Source of the DNA: Pedobacter montanisoli
GTDB taxonomy: Bacteria > Bacteroidota > Bacteroidia > Sphingobacteriales > Sphingobacteriaceae
Reading direction: 5' to 3'
Length of the DNA stretch: 64,000 nucleotides
Assembly: GCF_022809115.1 (NCBI RefSeq)
Contig: NZ_JALGBH010000002.1
Location: 1,057,543 to 1,121,542 of the forward strand
The stretch's first letter is position 1. Every line of letters begins with the position of its first letter. The notes below the pieces were generated by a model. It was given only the letters and a program-made list of their open reading frames with translations, did no database searches and was not told where the DNA came from. Made by a program: the position numbers and the translations under genes. Shown piece by piece: positions 28,501 through 35,327 of the stretch.

Positions 28501-28765
28501 CAAAGAATTAGGATCTCTCGAAACCGGTAAACTAGCAGATCTGATTGTAATGGATGAAAACCCTTTGGAAGACATCAGAAACTCTGAAAAAATCAAATAT
28601 GTGATGGTCAATGGCCGTTTATATGATAGCATGACCATGAACGAAACCATCAGTCGTGAAAAACTGAGACCTAAATTGTGGTTTGAAATGGATAAAGGCG
28701 TAGCCTTCTCTATTCCGAATAAAAATGCAGAAACATGGACTTTTACAGTTCCACACTGCGATTAA
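25514..28765 (+). CDS. Secreted TolB-like beta-propeller/amidohydrolase fusion
   Basis: 1083 residues. The start at 25514 gives the signal peptide MNKKILISACLIGFSTAFAQ; an in-frame upstream ATG (25484) would bury it. Residues about 40-640 are WD40/TolB-like propeller repeats with the recurring SPDGK signature (LDVSPDGKEIVF, ASPDGKYIAY, SPDGKYVIY). Residues about 660-1060 form an amidohydrolase: MPGMVDVHAHLR carries the HxH metal site, GIEHS a later His, and LGSLETGKLADLIVMDENP the C-terminal signature. The enzyme domain resembles the secreted amidohydrolase at 3.8-5.4 kb, although the usual TDAG-type Asp motif is replaced by NLGAHGQ, so metal binding or specificity may differ. Cleaves a C-N bond of unknown substrate; a role in peptide breakdown is possible. 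Confidence 0.87.
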   Translation: MNKKILISACLIGFSTAFAQEKKESLKWDVEKYKGPTKTFSITTNEGTWMNLDVSPDGKEIVFDLLGDIYVMPITGGKAKLLSGGIAYEVQPRFSPNGKYISYTSDKGGGDNIWIMDRQGDNKRQVTKESFRLLNNATWMPNSEYIIARKHFTASRSLGSGEMWMYNINGGDGVQLTKRKNEQQDAGEPNVSPDGRFLYFSEDVSPGPIFQYSKDPNGLIYAIRQLDLNTGKLTNFIAEQGGSARPQASPDGKYIAYVKRVRLKSVLYIQNLKTGEEWPLYDDLSKDQQETWAIFGVYPNFAWTPDSKKIIFYAKGKIKQIELSNLTVTEIPFEVTSNQTVQDALHFEQNVFTPDFTVKMIRQLTTSPDGKMVVFNAAGYLYKKELPNGTPERLTNGLDFEFEPEFSPDGKYVIYTTWSDEFKGAIKRTDLKTGKTITLTDEKGYYYSPVYSNKGDKIVFRKGVGNEVLGLTYGKNTGIFMMPANGGSKTLISENGIKPMFNHDDSRIYFQGYESGKKAFKSMDLNGGNERTHYTSQYATQFLPSPDGKWMAFTELFNAYVTPLITAGTAQDLSAGNRSIPLTRVTKDAGTYLHWSADSKKLLWTLGEQYFSREIKNTFSFVEGAPKSLPEPDSTGISIGLKLKSDLPSGLVALKGARIITMKGDQVIEEGTILIENNKIKAVGKAEEITIPAEAKVVDVTSKTIMPGMVDVHAHLRTSPDGISPQQDWSYMANLSFGVTTSHDPSSNTEMVFSQSEMLKAGRMVGPRLYSTGSILYGADGDFKVVINSLDDALSHLRRLKAVGAFSVKSYNQPRREQRQQIIEAARQLKMEVVPEGGSTFFHNMSMIADGHTGIEHSIPIAPVYKDVTAFWNHTNVAYTPTLIVAYGGQWGENYWYDRTNVWENERLLNFTPRSIIDSRSRRRTTSEYGDYGHIEVAKTVKQIADGGTKINLGAHGQIQGLGAHWELWMMVQGGMEPLQAIRAATLNGASYLGMSKELGSLETGKLADLIVMDENPLEDIRNSEKIKYVMVNGRLYDSMTMNETISREKLRPKLWFEMDKGVAFSIPNKNAETWTFTVPHCD

Positions 28766-28819
28766 AAAAAGAGTTGCTTAAATTGTATACCACAAAATCA
28801 CAGTTGTTTGTATTCTTTA

Positions 28820-28859
28820 AATAAACGGCCGGGTAAGTTAACTTACCCGGCCGTTTATT
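28820..28859. terminator. 40-bp perfect palindrome (terminator-like)
   Basis: Arms at 28820-28839 and 28840-28859 are perfectly complementary, centred on GTTAAC, with a GC-rich middle (CGGCCGGGTAAG). It follows the fusion gene by 55 bp. T runs are short (TTTATTATTATT), but the long stem makes a terminator the likeliest role. Confidence 0.75.
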
Positions 28860-28994
28860 ATTATTTATATAATTTAGCGGCTCTTTATATCGGTTTTTAA
28901 GCAATTAAATTCTAAATCCATTTGAATACCCTAAAGAAAAAAAGAACAAAAAGCTTATAATTTAACATATTCCAAAACCTTTATATATTTGGGT

Positions 28995-29011
28995 GTTGGT
29001 GGCAATATTAA
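28995..29011 (+). other. Left border half-site of the cassette-like region
   Basis: GTTGGTGGCAATATTAA matches the right end of the palindromic element at 30076-30092 (GTTGGCAGTAATATTAG) at 13 of 17 positions. Each lies 10-15 nt before the start codon of the following gene. A TATATTTG -7 box (28984-28991) abuts the left edge. Confidence 0.5.
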
Positions 29012-29026
29012 CGAACAACTTAGAAA

Positions 29027-29941
29027 ATGACAAAATACATAATAACATTACTTTTAATTTTTATTGGACATACAAACCTGTTTTCTCAAAATCCTGAGAA
29101 GGTAACCATTGACAGTACTCATTTTTATTACAAACTTGTACCAAATTCAAAACCTGTTGGAACTATTATTATTCTTCACGGAGGTTCAGAAAATGCAAAA
29201 GGTGTAATGAAGCAGATTACATTAGATGAAATCGCCATCAAAAATAATTTTGTTGTTATTTTTCCCAATATTGAGGATGATGACTTTAAAATGACGGTTT
29301 CACAAAAGATTTTAGACATTATCGCTAAACAAGTAGTTGACAAACATAAAGTATCAAAAGAGAAAATATTTCTTGGCGGACTTTCAGGCGGTGCAATGCA
29401 AACAATAACATACACAGAAAGAGCGATTAGAGATAAAAACACCTACTTCATACCAAAAGCAATTTTTGCGCTTGATCCGCCACTTGATTATGAAAATATG
29501 TATTATCGTTATCAACGAGAAGTGGAAAGAAACTTTTCAGAAGTCGGCGTAAACGAAGCGAAGTGGTTCTTGGAAGAAATGGAGAAAAATTTAGGAGGTA
29601 CACCAGAAACAGCAAAAGATGAATACATCAAATATTCAATGTTTTCATATCGGCAAAAAGACGGTGGTAACGCAAAATATTTACTAAATGTTCCGATTAG
29701 AATTTATACGGAACCAGGAATAGAATGGCAACTTAAGAATAGGCATAGAGATTTGTATGACTTGAATTGTACAGACATTTCAGCTTTGATTAATTTCCTT
29801 CAACTCAAAGGTAGTAAAAATGCAGACATCGTTGTAACCCACAACAAAGGAGTAAGACCAAACGGAATGAAACACCCGCATTCCTGGTCAATTATGGACT
29901 CAAAAAATTGTATGGCTTGGATTTTAAAACAACTGAAATAA
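29027..29941 (+). CDS. Secreted alpha/beta-hydrolase-fold protein
   Basis: 304 residues with a signal peptide ending around LFSQ. Alpha/beta hydrolase signs: IIILHGGSENAKG (oxyanion loop near 50), GGLSGGAM with the putative nucleophile Ser at about 124, an Asp in FALDPPLDYE and a C-terminal His in MKHPHSWS. Similar proteins include esterases and secreted hydrolases of unknown substrate. It stands between a border half-site and a palindromic element, unlike the long operons nearby, and looks like the first gene of a two-cassette insertion. A -7 box lies 35 nt upstream. Confidence 0.7.
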   Translation: MTKYIITLLLIFIGHTNLFSQNPEKVTIDSTHFYYKLVPNSKPVGTIIILHGGSENAKGVMKQITLDEIAIKNNFVVIFPNIEDDDFKMTVSQKILDIIAKQVVDKHKVSKEKIFLGGLSGGAMQTITYTERAIRDKNTYFIPKAIFALDPPLDYENMYYRYQREVERNFSEVGVNEAKWFLEEMEKNLGGTPETAKDEYIKYSMFSYRQKDGGNAKYLLNVPIRIYTEPGIEWQLKNRHRDLYDLNCTDISALINFLQLKGSKNADIVVTHNKGVRPNGMKHPHSWSIMDSKNCMAWILKQLK

Positions 29942-29953
29942 AAAATACTACCA

Positions 29954-30092
29954 CCAACATCGTTTTGCAATAGTGCAGCTTGAAGTTACAAGCTTAACTT
30001 TGATAATCTATGTAATTTTAGTACAAAACTTGGCCGATGGTTCACTATTGCCGCACCATCGCCAAGCTACAAAACGTTGGCAGTAATATTAG
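29954..30092 (+). repeat. attC-like imperfect palindrome between two cassette genes
   Basis: Outer arms CCAACatCGTTTTG (29954-29967) and CAAAACGTTGG (30070-30080), allowing a 3-nt bulge. Inner arms GCAATAGTG (29967-29975) and CACTATTGC (30043-30051) are perfect. Additional hairpins inside are AGCTTG/CAAGCT (29977-29994) and TGGCCGATGG/CCATCGCCA (30031-30063). The layout of two nested arm pairs with unequal spacers recalls integron attC sites, but the strict RYYYAAC/GTTRRRY core boxes are not matched, and no integrase is present. A TAACTTTG box (29995-30002) inside could drive the next gene. Confidence 0.55.
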
Positions 30093-30101
30093 AAAAAACT
30101 C

Positions 30102-30551
30102 ATGAACGAAGAAACTACTTATTTCGAAATAACAGATAACGGAGATTTTATCCGAATCGACTTAATTGGCTTAAATTATCCAAATGCGGAATTAGATTGG
30201 GATAGGAATTGGATAAGAGGAATTGTTAAGGTAAAAGCTGGAGCGTTTTCTGGAGAATTTAAAGCAGAGTTTATGACAGTTGATTTCATGAGTTTCAAAA
30301 ACGAATTAGCTAAACTTTATGACAAGCTAAACGGGATTGCAACATTTCATACTTTAGAAAGACAAGTTGAAATAAAAATTGTTGGAGATGGAATTGGACA
30401 TCTAAATGCTGAATGCGTTGTAAGAGAGAACGCCGGAATTGGAAATACACTAGAATTTGAAGTTAGTTTTGACCAAACTCATATTCCAAAAATATTAAAC
30501 CAACTGGAAAAGATTGTAAACAAGTTTCCGAAAATTGATGAGCTAAAATAA
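30102..30551 (+). CDS. WapI-family immunity protein-like
   Basis: 149 residues, cytoplasmic, no signal. The order of conserved patches fits WapI-type immunity proteins, which neutralise WapA/CDI-style toxins: an opening FEITDNGDFIRIDLIG, then LDWDRNWIRGIVKVKAG, FSGEFKAEFMTVDF, GDGIGHLNAECVV and a closing FEVSFDQTHIPKILNQLE. No toxin gene is nearby, so it would be an orphan immunity gene. It is flanked by two related palindromic elements, the arrangement expected for a mobile cassette. The assignment comes from remembered family patterns, not a search. Confidence 0.6.
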   Translation: MNEETTYFEITDNGDFIRIDLIGLNYPNAELDWDRNWIRGIVKVKAGAFSGEFKAEFMTVDFMSFKNELAKLYDKLNGIATFHTLERQVEIKIVGDGIGHLNAECVVRENAGIGNTLEFEVSFDQTHIPKILNQLEKIVNKFPKIDELK

Positions 30552-30561
30552 AAACACTCTA

Positions 30562-30682
30562 CCAACAGCCGTTTTGCGCTATTGCGAGTCTGTGGTAAAT
30601 TCAGTTTCCATCGCTAAGCAGCACCTAGGACGGCCTCTTTGCGTAGCGCCGCGAAAACCCATAAAACGTAAGCAGCAACGTT
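30562..30682 (+). repeat. Degenerate second copy of the attC-like element
   Basis: The left part (ACCAACAGCCGTTTTGCGC at 30561-30579, then TATTGC) matches the left end of the element at 29954. The right part (ATAAAACGTAAGCAGCAACG from 30661) matches its right end at about 15 of 22 positions. GTTTTGCGC...TATTGC can pair imperfectly with GCGTAGCGCCGCGAAAAC (30641-30658). It lies directly after the WapI-like gene. Confidence 0.45.
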
Positions 30683-30921
30683 AAAACAGCATAAGTAAGC
30701 GGGCAGAAGAAGTGTTGCACAAACAAACATTACACCGTTACCACCACACGGCTCTGTCAGCACCCTTAAAGTTTTATTGAGTTGTAGCAAGTTAGGCAAA
30801 GCAGCCTTGATTGTTTGCTTCTTTATCATCAAGGATAAAGAAGATGCCCCTCCGGCATAGAGGAGAAAAATTGCAAACCGAATAAGAAACCCTTCGACAA
30901 GCTCAGGGAGACAGACATAAA
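30683..30921. other. Noncoding remainder after the cassettes
   Basis: No gene was recognised. It contains a perfect inverted repeat CTTCTTTATC (30818-30827)/GATAAAGAAG (30834-30843) and one divergent copy of the dispersed repeat (ACCCTTCGACAAGCTCAGGG at about 30889-30908, followed by AGAC). Confidence 0.5.
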
Positions 30922-32112
30922 TCAAATATTTTGCGCAATAACATAAGCGCTGGCCCATGCCCATTGAAAATTATAACCGCCTAACCAACCCGTAACATCA
31001 ACACATTCGCCACCAAAATAACATCCGGGCAGCTTTTTGCTTTCTAAAGTTTTAGAAGAAAGTTCTTTAGTATCAATACCGCCTCTCATTACCTCGGCTT
31101 TATCATAACCTTTATCGCCAGCAGGTTTAACTTTAAAATAATGAATGGTTTGTTCTAACTGTTGCATCTCAGCTTTACTCAAATCGGCAATGGTCTTGTG
31201 CAAAGGCAGAAACTTTTCTAAAGCCTCTACAAATTTTCGGGTATAAAACTGATGCAAAAAAGTAGAAAGTTGAATTTTTCCGTTTGTAGTTCTATCGCTA
31301 TTGAGCAGTTCCAATATATTTTGATAAGGCAACAGATCTATATTGATGGTTTCGCCCCTGTGCCAGTATGAAGAAATTTGCAAAATAGCCGGACCACTTA
31401 AGCCCCAATGCGTAAACAAGATATTCTCTTCAAAAGAAATCTGATCATTACTTACTCTGCAATAAACAGAATTACCCGAAAGTTTGGCAAACCATTCTTC
31501 ATCCTTGCCCGTAATGGTTAAAGGCACCAATGCCGGTGAGGTTTCGATAATATTCAGGCCATGCTTACGGGCAAATTTTAAAGCAAAATCAGTTGCGCCC
31601 ATTTTTGGTATAGGTAAACCACCTGTTGCAATAACCAGTTTGGGTGCTTGAATGCTTTTATTTTTACCCTTGTGTTCAAAATCGACCCTAAAACCTTCAT
31701 CGGTTTGGGTAATTTCTTTGATCTCTATATTACAAATGATCTGTTGTTCCATATCGGCACACAGTTCTGTAAAAACGTTAACCACATCTTTCGCATTTTT
31801 TCCATCGGGAAAAAGCTGTCCTAAAGTTTTCTCTTTCCCGCTAATTCCATAAGTTTCAAAAAAAGACAAGGTATCGTCAACAGTCCACTGGTTAAAGGCC
31901 GATTTTAAAAAATGAGTATTTTGGGTAATAAACTGTTCTTCAGTAGCGCCCATATTGGTATAATTACACCGGCCACCACCCGATATCAATATCTTAGCAC
32001 CGGGTTTATCGTTCTTTTCAAGAACAACAACCTTTTTCCCTAAAAATCCGGCTTGTACAGCGCACATCAGGCCACAAGCTCCTCCACCTATAACTATAGC
32101 GTCAGCATTCAT
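30922..32112 (-). CDS. FAD-dependent oxidoreductase, HI0933/BaiN-like flavoprotein
   Basis: 396 residues from the start at 32112 (MNADAIVIGGGACGLMCA). An in-frame Met 42 nt upstream lies before the promoter box and is rejected. The Rossmann motif VIGGGACGLMCA with E at the end of strand 2 (VVVLEKND), the family signature KILISGGGRCNYTN, LVIATGGLPIPKMGATDFA, and the C-terminal GGECVDVTGWLGGYNFQWAWASA place it in the HI0933-like group (BaiN/RdsA-like). Members have been linked to steroid reduction and RNA modification, but the reaction here is unknown. Divergent from purK. Confidence 0.88.
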   Translation of the reverse strand: MNADAIVIGGGACGLMCAVQAGFLGKKVVVLEKNDKPGAKILISGGGRCNYTNMGATEEQFITQNTHFLKSAFNQWTVDDTLSFFETYGISGKEKTLGQLFPDGKNAKDVVNVFTELCADMEQQIICNIEIKEITQTDEGFRVDFEHKGKNKSIQAPKLVIATGGLPIPKMGATDFALKFARKHGLNIIETSPALVPLTITGKDEEWFAKLSGNSVYCRVSNDQISFEENILFTHWGLSGPAILQISSYWHRGETINIDLLPYQNILELLNSDRTTNGKIQLSTFLHQFYTRKFVEALEKFLPLHKTIADLSKAEMQQLEQTIHYFKVKPAGDKGYDKAEVMRGGIDTKELSSKTLESKKLPGCYFGGECVDVTGWLGGYNFQWAWASAYVIAQNI

Positions 32113-32272
32113 ATTAATGCGCCAAAAATACGTATTCTTTTTAAGGCTCGGCATAACCTATACGCTATTTTACCATCTCTATCTTCAATAAGGATTTTAC
32201 ATGACCACCGTTATTTATTAAAACCTATCCGTTTATTTTTACTATTTTTGTTGCTTATCCATAATTCAAGTA
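32113..32272. promoter_or_regulatory. Divergent promoter region, flavoprotein gene and purK
   Basis: TATTTTTG on the minus strand (32130-32123) lies 10 nt before the flavoprotein ATG. TATTTTTG on the plus strand (32243-32250) lies 22 nt before the purK ATG. Each fits the TAnnTTTG -7 box; -33 elements were not evident. Confidence 0.45.
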
Positions 32273-33412
32273 ATGGCAAGACAGATCAGCGATTTAAAAT
32301 TAGGTATATTAGGTGGTGGGCAATTAGGCCGAATGTTAATTCAGGAAGCCATCAATTACAATTTAACCACTTTAGTATTAGATCCAGATGCCGAAGCACC
32401 CTGCAAAAACATTGCTAATAAGTTTGAATGTGGCTCTATCACCGATTATGATACAGTGTACAATTTTGGCAAAAAAGCCGATATCATTACCATTGAGATC
32501 GAGAAAGTAAACATCGAAGCATTAGAGCAATTGGAAAAAGAAGGAAAGCTCGTTTTTCCTCAACCACGTGTAATCAGGCTTATACAAGATAAGGGCATAC
32601 AAAAGCAATTTTTCAAAGAAAATGATATCCCTACCGCTCCTTTTCAACTGGTTCATGGTAAAGAAGACATCTTAAATTCGATTATTTCCTTTCCTTATAT
32701 CTTAAAACAGCGTAAAGACGGTTACGATGGCAAAGGTGTAATGAGAATTAACGGTATAACAGATATAGACAGAGCTTTTGAAGCACCCTCATTAATTGAA
32801 GAACTGGTTGATTTTGAAAAAGAGATTGCGGTAATTGTTGCCAGAAACCCTAATGGAGATATGCGTACTTTCCCAATGGTAGAAATGGAGTTCAATGCAG
32901 AAGCCAATCTGGTAGAGTTTCTGATCAGCCCGTCAACCTATCCAGAAAACATACAGCAAAAAGCTGAAAAAATAGCTATACAAATTGCTACAGCCTTAAA
33001 TATAACAGGAATTCTAGCTGTAGAAATGTTCATCACCCGAAATGGCGATATTTTGGTAAACGAATTGGCTCCTCGCCCACACAACAGCGGTCACCAAACC
33101 ATAGAAGGAAATTACGTATCGCAGTTTGATCAACATTTAAGAGCTATTTTTAATTTACCTTTAGGAGATACACGCACTTTAGCCAACTCGGTAATGGTAA
33201 ATTTATTAGGCGAAAAAGGACATGATGGCGTGGCTAAATATGCAGGTTTAGAAAAAGTAATGTCTGTTGATGGCGTATATATCCACTTATACGGAAAAAA
33301 ATATACCAAACCTTTCCGTAAAATGGGGCATGTAACCATTGTTGACCAAAACCGTGAAAAGGCGATAGAAAAAGCTCGTTTTGTTCAGGATACTTTAAAA
33401 GTAATCAGCTAA
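32273..33412 (+). CDS. purK: N5-carboxyaminoimidazole ribonucleotide synthase
   Basis: 379-residue ATP-grasp enzyme carboxylating AIR with bicarbonate and ATP in purine synthesis. It begins LGILGGGQLGRMLIQEA, the usual PurK opening, followed by KQRKDGYDGKG (ATP loop), EELVDFEKEIAVIVARN, and the metal-binding VNELAPRPHNSGHQTIEG. Full-length for the family. purE follows after 26 bp, so the two steps AIR to N5-CAIR to CAIR are encoded together. Confidence 0.96.
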   Translation: MARQISDLKLGILGGGQLGRMLIQEAINYNLTTLVLDPDAEAPCKNIANKFECGSITDYDTVYNFGKKADIITIEIEKVNIEALEQLEKEGKLVFPQPRVIRLIQDKGIQKQFFKENDIPTAPFQLVHGKEDILNSIISFPYILKQRKDGYDGKGVMRINGITDIDRAFEAPSLIEELVDFEKEIAVIVARNPNGDMRTFPMVEMEFNAEANLVEFLISPSTYPENIQQKAEKIAIQIATALNITGILAVEMFITRNGDILVNELAPRPHNSGHQTIEGNYVSQFDQHLRAIFNLPLGDTRTLANSVMVNLLGEKGHDGVAKYAGLEKVMSVDGVYIHLYGKKYTKPFRKMGHVTIVDQNREKAIEKARFVQDTLKVIS

Positions 33413-33438
33413 TTAAAAACATATAATCACAATATAAA

Positions 33439-33924
33439 GTGGCACAGGTAGGTATTATAATGGGCAGCAAATCTGATCTAAACATCATGAACGATGCTGC
33501 CGAGATCATGAAAGCATTCGGTATTGATTTTGAAATGACCGTAGTATCGGCGCATCGTACCCCAGAACGGATGTACAATTATGCCAAAGATGCTGCAAAA
33601 CGTGGTTTAAAAGTAATTATTGCCGGTGCAGGTGGCGCAGCTCATTTACCGGGTATGGTGGCTTCTATTACCACACTACCTGTAATTGGTGTTCCGGTAA
33701 AATCATCTAACTCAATAGATGGATGGGATTCTATCCTGTCTATCTTACAAATGCCTAACGGTATACCTGTGGCTACGGTAGCGCTTAATGCCGCAAAAAA
33801 CGCAGGTTTGTTAGCTGCACAGATTTTAGCGACCAGCAACCCTGAACTGGCTCAGAAAATGCAGGATTACAAAGACGATTTGCGCAACAAGGTTGAAGAA
33901 ACAGCCGCAGAAATGGAAAAGTAG
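33439..33924 (+). CDS. purE: N5-carboxyaminoimidazole ribonucleotide mutase
   Basis: 161-residue class I PurE converting N5-CAIR to CAIR. Signature stretches: [14 protein letters not shown] (substrate loop), [11 protein letters not shown] (catalytic His), [16 protein letters not shown] and [23 protein letters not shown]. The start codon is GTG (33439-33441), read from GTG-GCA-CAG; the next in-frame ATG would cut off the first strand of the enzyme, so GTG is preferred. It lies in one operon with purK. Confidence 0.95.
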   Translation: MAQVGIIMGSKSDLNIMNDAAEIMKAFGIDFEMTVVSAHRTPERMYNYAKDAAKRGLKVIIAGAGGAAHLPGMVASITTLPVIGVPVKSSNSIDGWDSILSILQMPNGIPVATVALNAAKNAGLLAAQILATSNPELAQKMQDYKDDLRNKVEETAAEMEK

Positions 33925-33949
33925 AAATCATCTTTTCAAAGATAGATAG

Positions 33950-34032
33950 ACCCTGAAACAAGTTCAGGGAGACGTTGGCGAGTAAGCAATAATTTTAATG
34001 TGCGTCATGCTGAATTTATTTCAGCATCTTTT
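33950..34032. repeat. Inverted pair of the dispersed palindromic repeat
   Basis: ACCCTGAAACAAG followed by TTCAGGGAGACG at about 33950-33974, then GTCATGCTGAA followed by TTTATTTCAGCATC at about 34013-34028. The two copies are in opposite orientations between purE (+) and algH (-), which converge, and could fold as terminators. Confidence 0.75.
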
Positions 34033-34047
34033 TTATAGCTACAAATT

Positions 34048-34608
34048 TCAATTCAAACTTGGGTCTCGAGGAAAATTGCTGATATGCGCATACTTAGGAC
34101 CCAGGTTAATAATTACCTCTCGCCACAGCTCTTCTTCATTATTAGAAAAAACAATTTCTTTACCAAACTGGTCAGAAACAATCCAGGTATTGATTTCTAT
34201 TTCATCTTTTAACTGTTCAGCCTCCCAGCCCGAATAACCCAGAAAGAATTTTACTTCATCAGCCTGAATAGAATTGTTATTGATCAGCAGTTTCAAAGAC
34301 TCAAAGTCGCCGCCCCAATACACGTTTTCAGCAATCTGCTCACCTCCCAGTTTGTCAAAGCAATTATGTAAAAAATGTATGGTATCTATTTCAACAGGGC
34401 CGCCAATAAAGATCTTAAAATCAGTCTCTCCTAAATCAGCTATTAAATCTTTAAGCAACAAGCTACTGGGTTGGTTCAATACAAAACCCATTGCGCCAAA
34501 TTCACTACATTCTGTGAGCAAAACTACCGATCGCCTAAAATTAGGGTCGTTAAGAAAGGGCTCAGAGATCAATAATTTACCTATTGATGGCTTTAATGGA
34601 CTTAACAT
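34048..34608 (-). CDS. YqgE/AlgH-family protein
   Basis: 186 residues, the full UPF0301 (YqgE/AlgH) fold: GKLLISEPFLNDPNFRRSVVLL at the N-terminus, GAMGFVLNQPSSLLLKDL, IFIGGPVEIDTIHFLH and FLGYSGWEAEQLKDEIE. These proteins are widespread and of unsettled function; AlgH was named from alginate regulation in Pseudomonas. Divergent from pdxH with only 45 bp between start codons; its near-consensus box TAAATTTC ends 4 nt before the ATG. Confidence 0.92.
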   Translation of the reverse strand: MLSPLKPSIGKLLISEPFLNDPNFRRSVVLLTECSEFGAMGFVLNQPSSLLLKDLIADLGETDFKIFIGGPVEIDTIHFLHNCFDKLGGEQIAENVYWGGDFESLKLLINNNSIQADEVKFFLGYSGWEAEQLKDEIEINTWIVSDQFGKEIVFSNNEEELWREVIINLGPKYAHISNFPRDPSLN

Positions 34609-34653
34609 TTGCGAAATTTAGTAAAATAAATATACAAACCCTATTTTTGTGTC
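34609..34653. promoter_or_regulatory. Compact divergent promoters of algH-like gene and pdxH
   Basis: Plus strand: TATTTTTG (34642-34649) ends 4 nt before the pdxH ATG. Minus strand: TAAATTTC (34620-34613), one base off the TAnnTTTG box, ends 4 nt before the algH-like ATG. Both genes would have leaderless transcripts from promoters sharing 45 bp. Confidence 0.5.
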
Positions 34654-35304
34654 ATGGAGCTCACAAAAGAAATGCTACAAAACTTACGACAAGATTATAA
34701 ATCGGCGCAGTTAAGTGAAAAAGATATCGTAAAAAATCCCATTCAACAATTTGAAAAGTGGTTTAAAGATGCAGTTGATGCACAGATTTACGAACCCAAC
34801 GTAATGACCCTGGCAACAGCAGACAAAAGTGGCCGTCCAAATGCCCGCATTGTGCTGTTAAAAGGATTTGACGAAAAAGGATTCAGTTTTTACACCAATT
34901 ACCTGAGCCAGAAAGGCAAAGAACTCAAAAAAAATCCGCAGGCCTGCTTGGTGTTTTTTTGGGCAGAATTAGAACGTCAGGTACGTATTGAGGGTACGGT
35001 TGAAAAATTAGATAAAGAAACTTCCGAAGCTTACTTCATCTCACGCCCTACAGGCAGCCAGATTGGTGCAATTGCATCACCACAGAGTCAGATCATTGAA
35101 AACAGGGATCTTTTAGAACAACGTGTACAAGAGCTTAGCCAGCAATATGAGGGCAAGACTATTCCTAAGCCATCGCATTGGGGCGGGTATATTGTAAAAC
35201 CTGTATCCATAGAATTTTGGCAAGGCCGCCCAAGCCGTTTGCACGATCGTATCAGTTACAAACTGATTGATGGTAAATGGAAAATTAACAGATTAGCACC
35301 TTAA
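34654..35304 (+). CDS. pdxH: Pyridoxamine 5'-phosphate oxidase
   Basis: 216-residue FMN enzyme oxidising pyridoxamine or pyridoxine 5'-phosphate to pyridoxal 5'-phosphate. Motifs: NPIQQFEKWFKDAVDA, PNARIVLLKGFDEKGFSFYTNY, CLVFFWAELERQVRIEG, YFISRPTGSQIGAIASPQS, and the C-terminal signature EFWQGRPSRLHDRI ending in the usual RLAP. The next gene follows after 23 bp. The -7 box lies immediately before the ATG (see promoter entry). Confidence 0.96.
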   Translation: MELTKEMLQNLRQDYKSAQLSEKDIVKNPIQQFEKWFKDAVDAQIYEPNVMTLATADKSGRPNARIVLLKGFDEKGFSFYTNYLSQKGKELKKNPQACLVFFWAELERQVRIEGTVEKLDKETSEAYFISRPTGSQIGAIASPQSQIIENRDLLEQRVQELSQQYEGKTIPKPSHWGGYIVKPVSIEFWQGRPSRLHDRISYKLIDGKWKINRLAP

Positions 35305-35327
35305 CAAACCCCTATAAATCTTAATAC

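Noticed and set aside
28984..30682. Calling the cassette pair a true integron
   Set aside because: No integrase gene, no attI-like site and the RYYYAAC/GTTRRRY core boxes are not matched; kept only as attC-like.
30614..30964. 116-codon open frame on the minus strand
   Set aside because: It overlaps the end of the flavoprotein gene and runs through the degenerate cassette border and a dispersed repeat; no promoter box or family resemblance.
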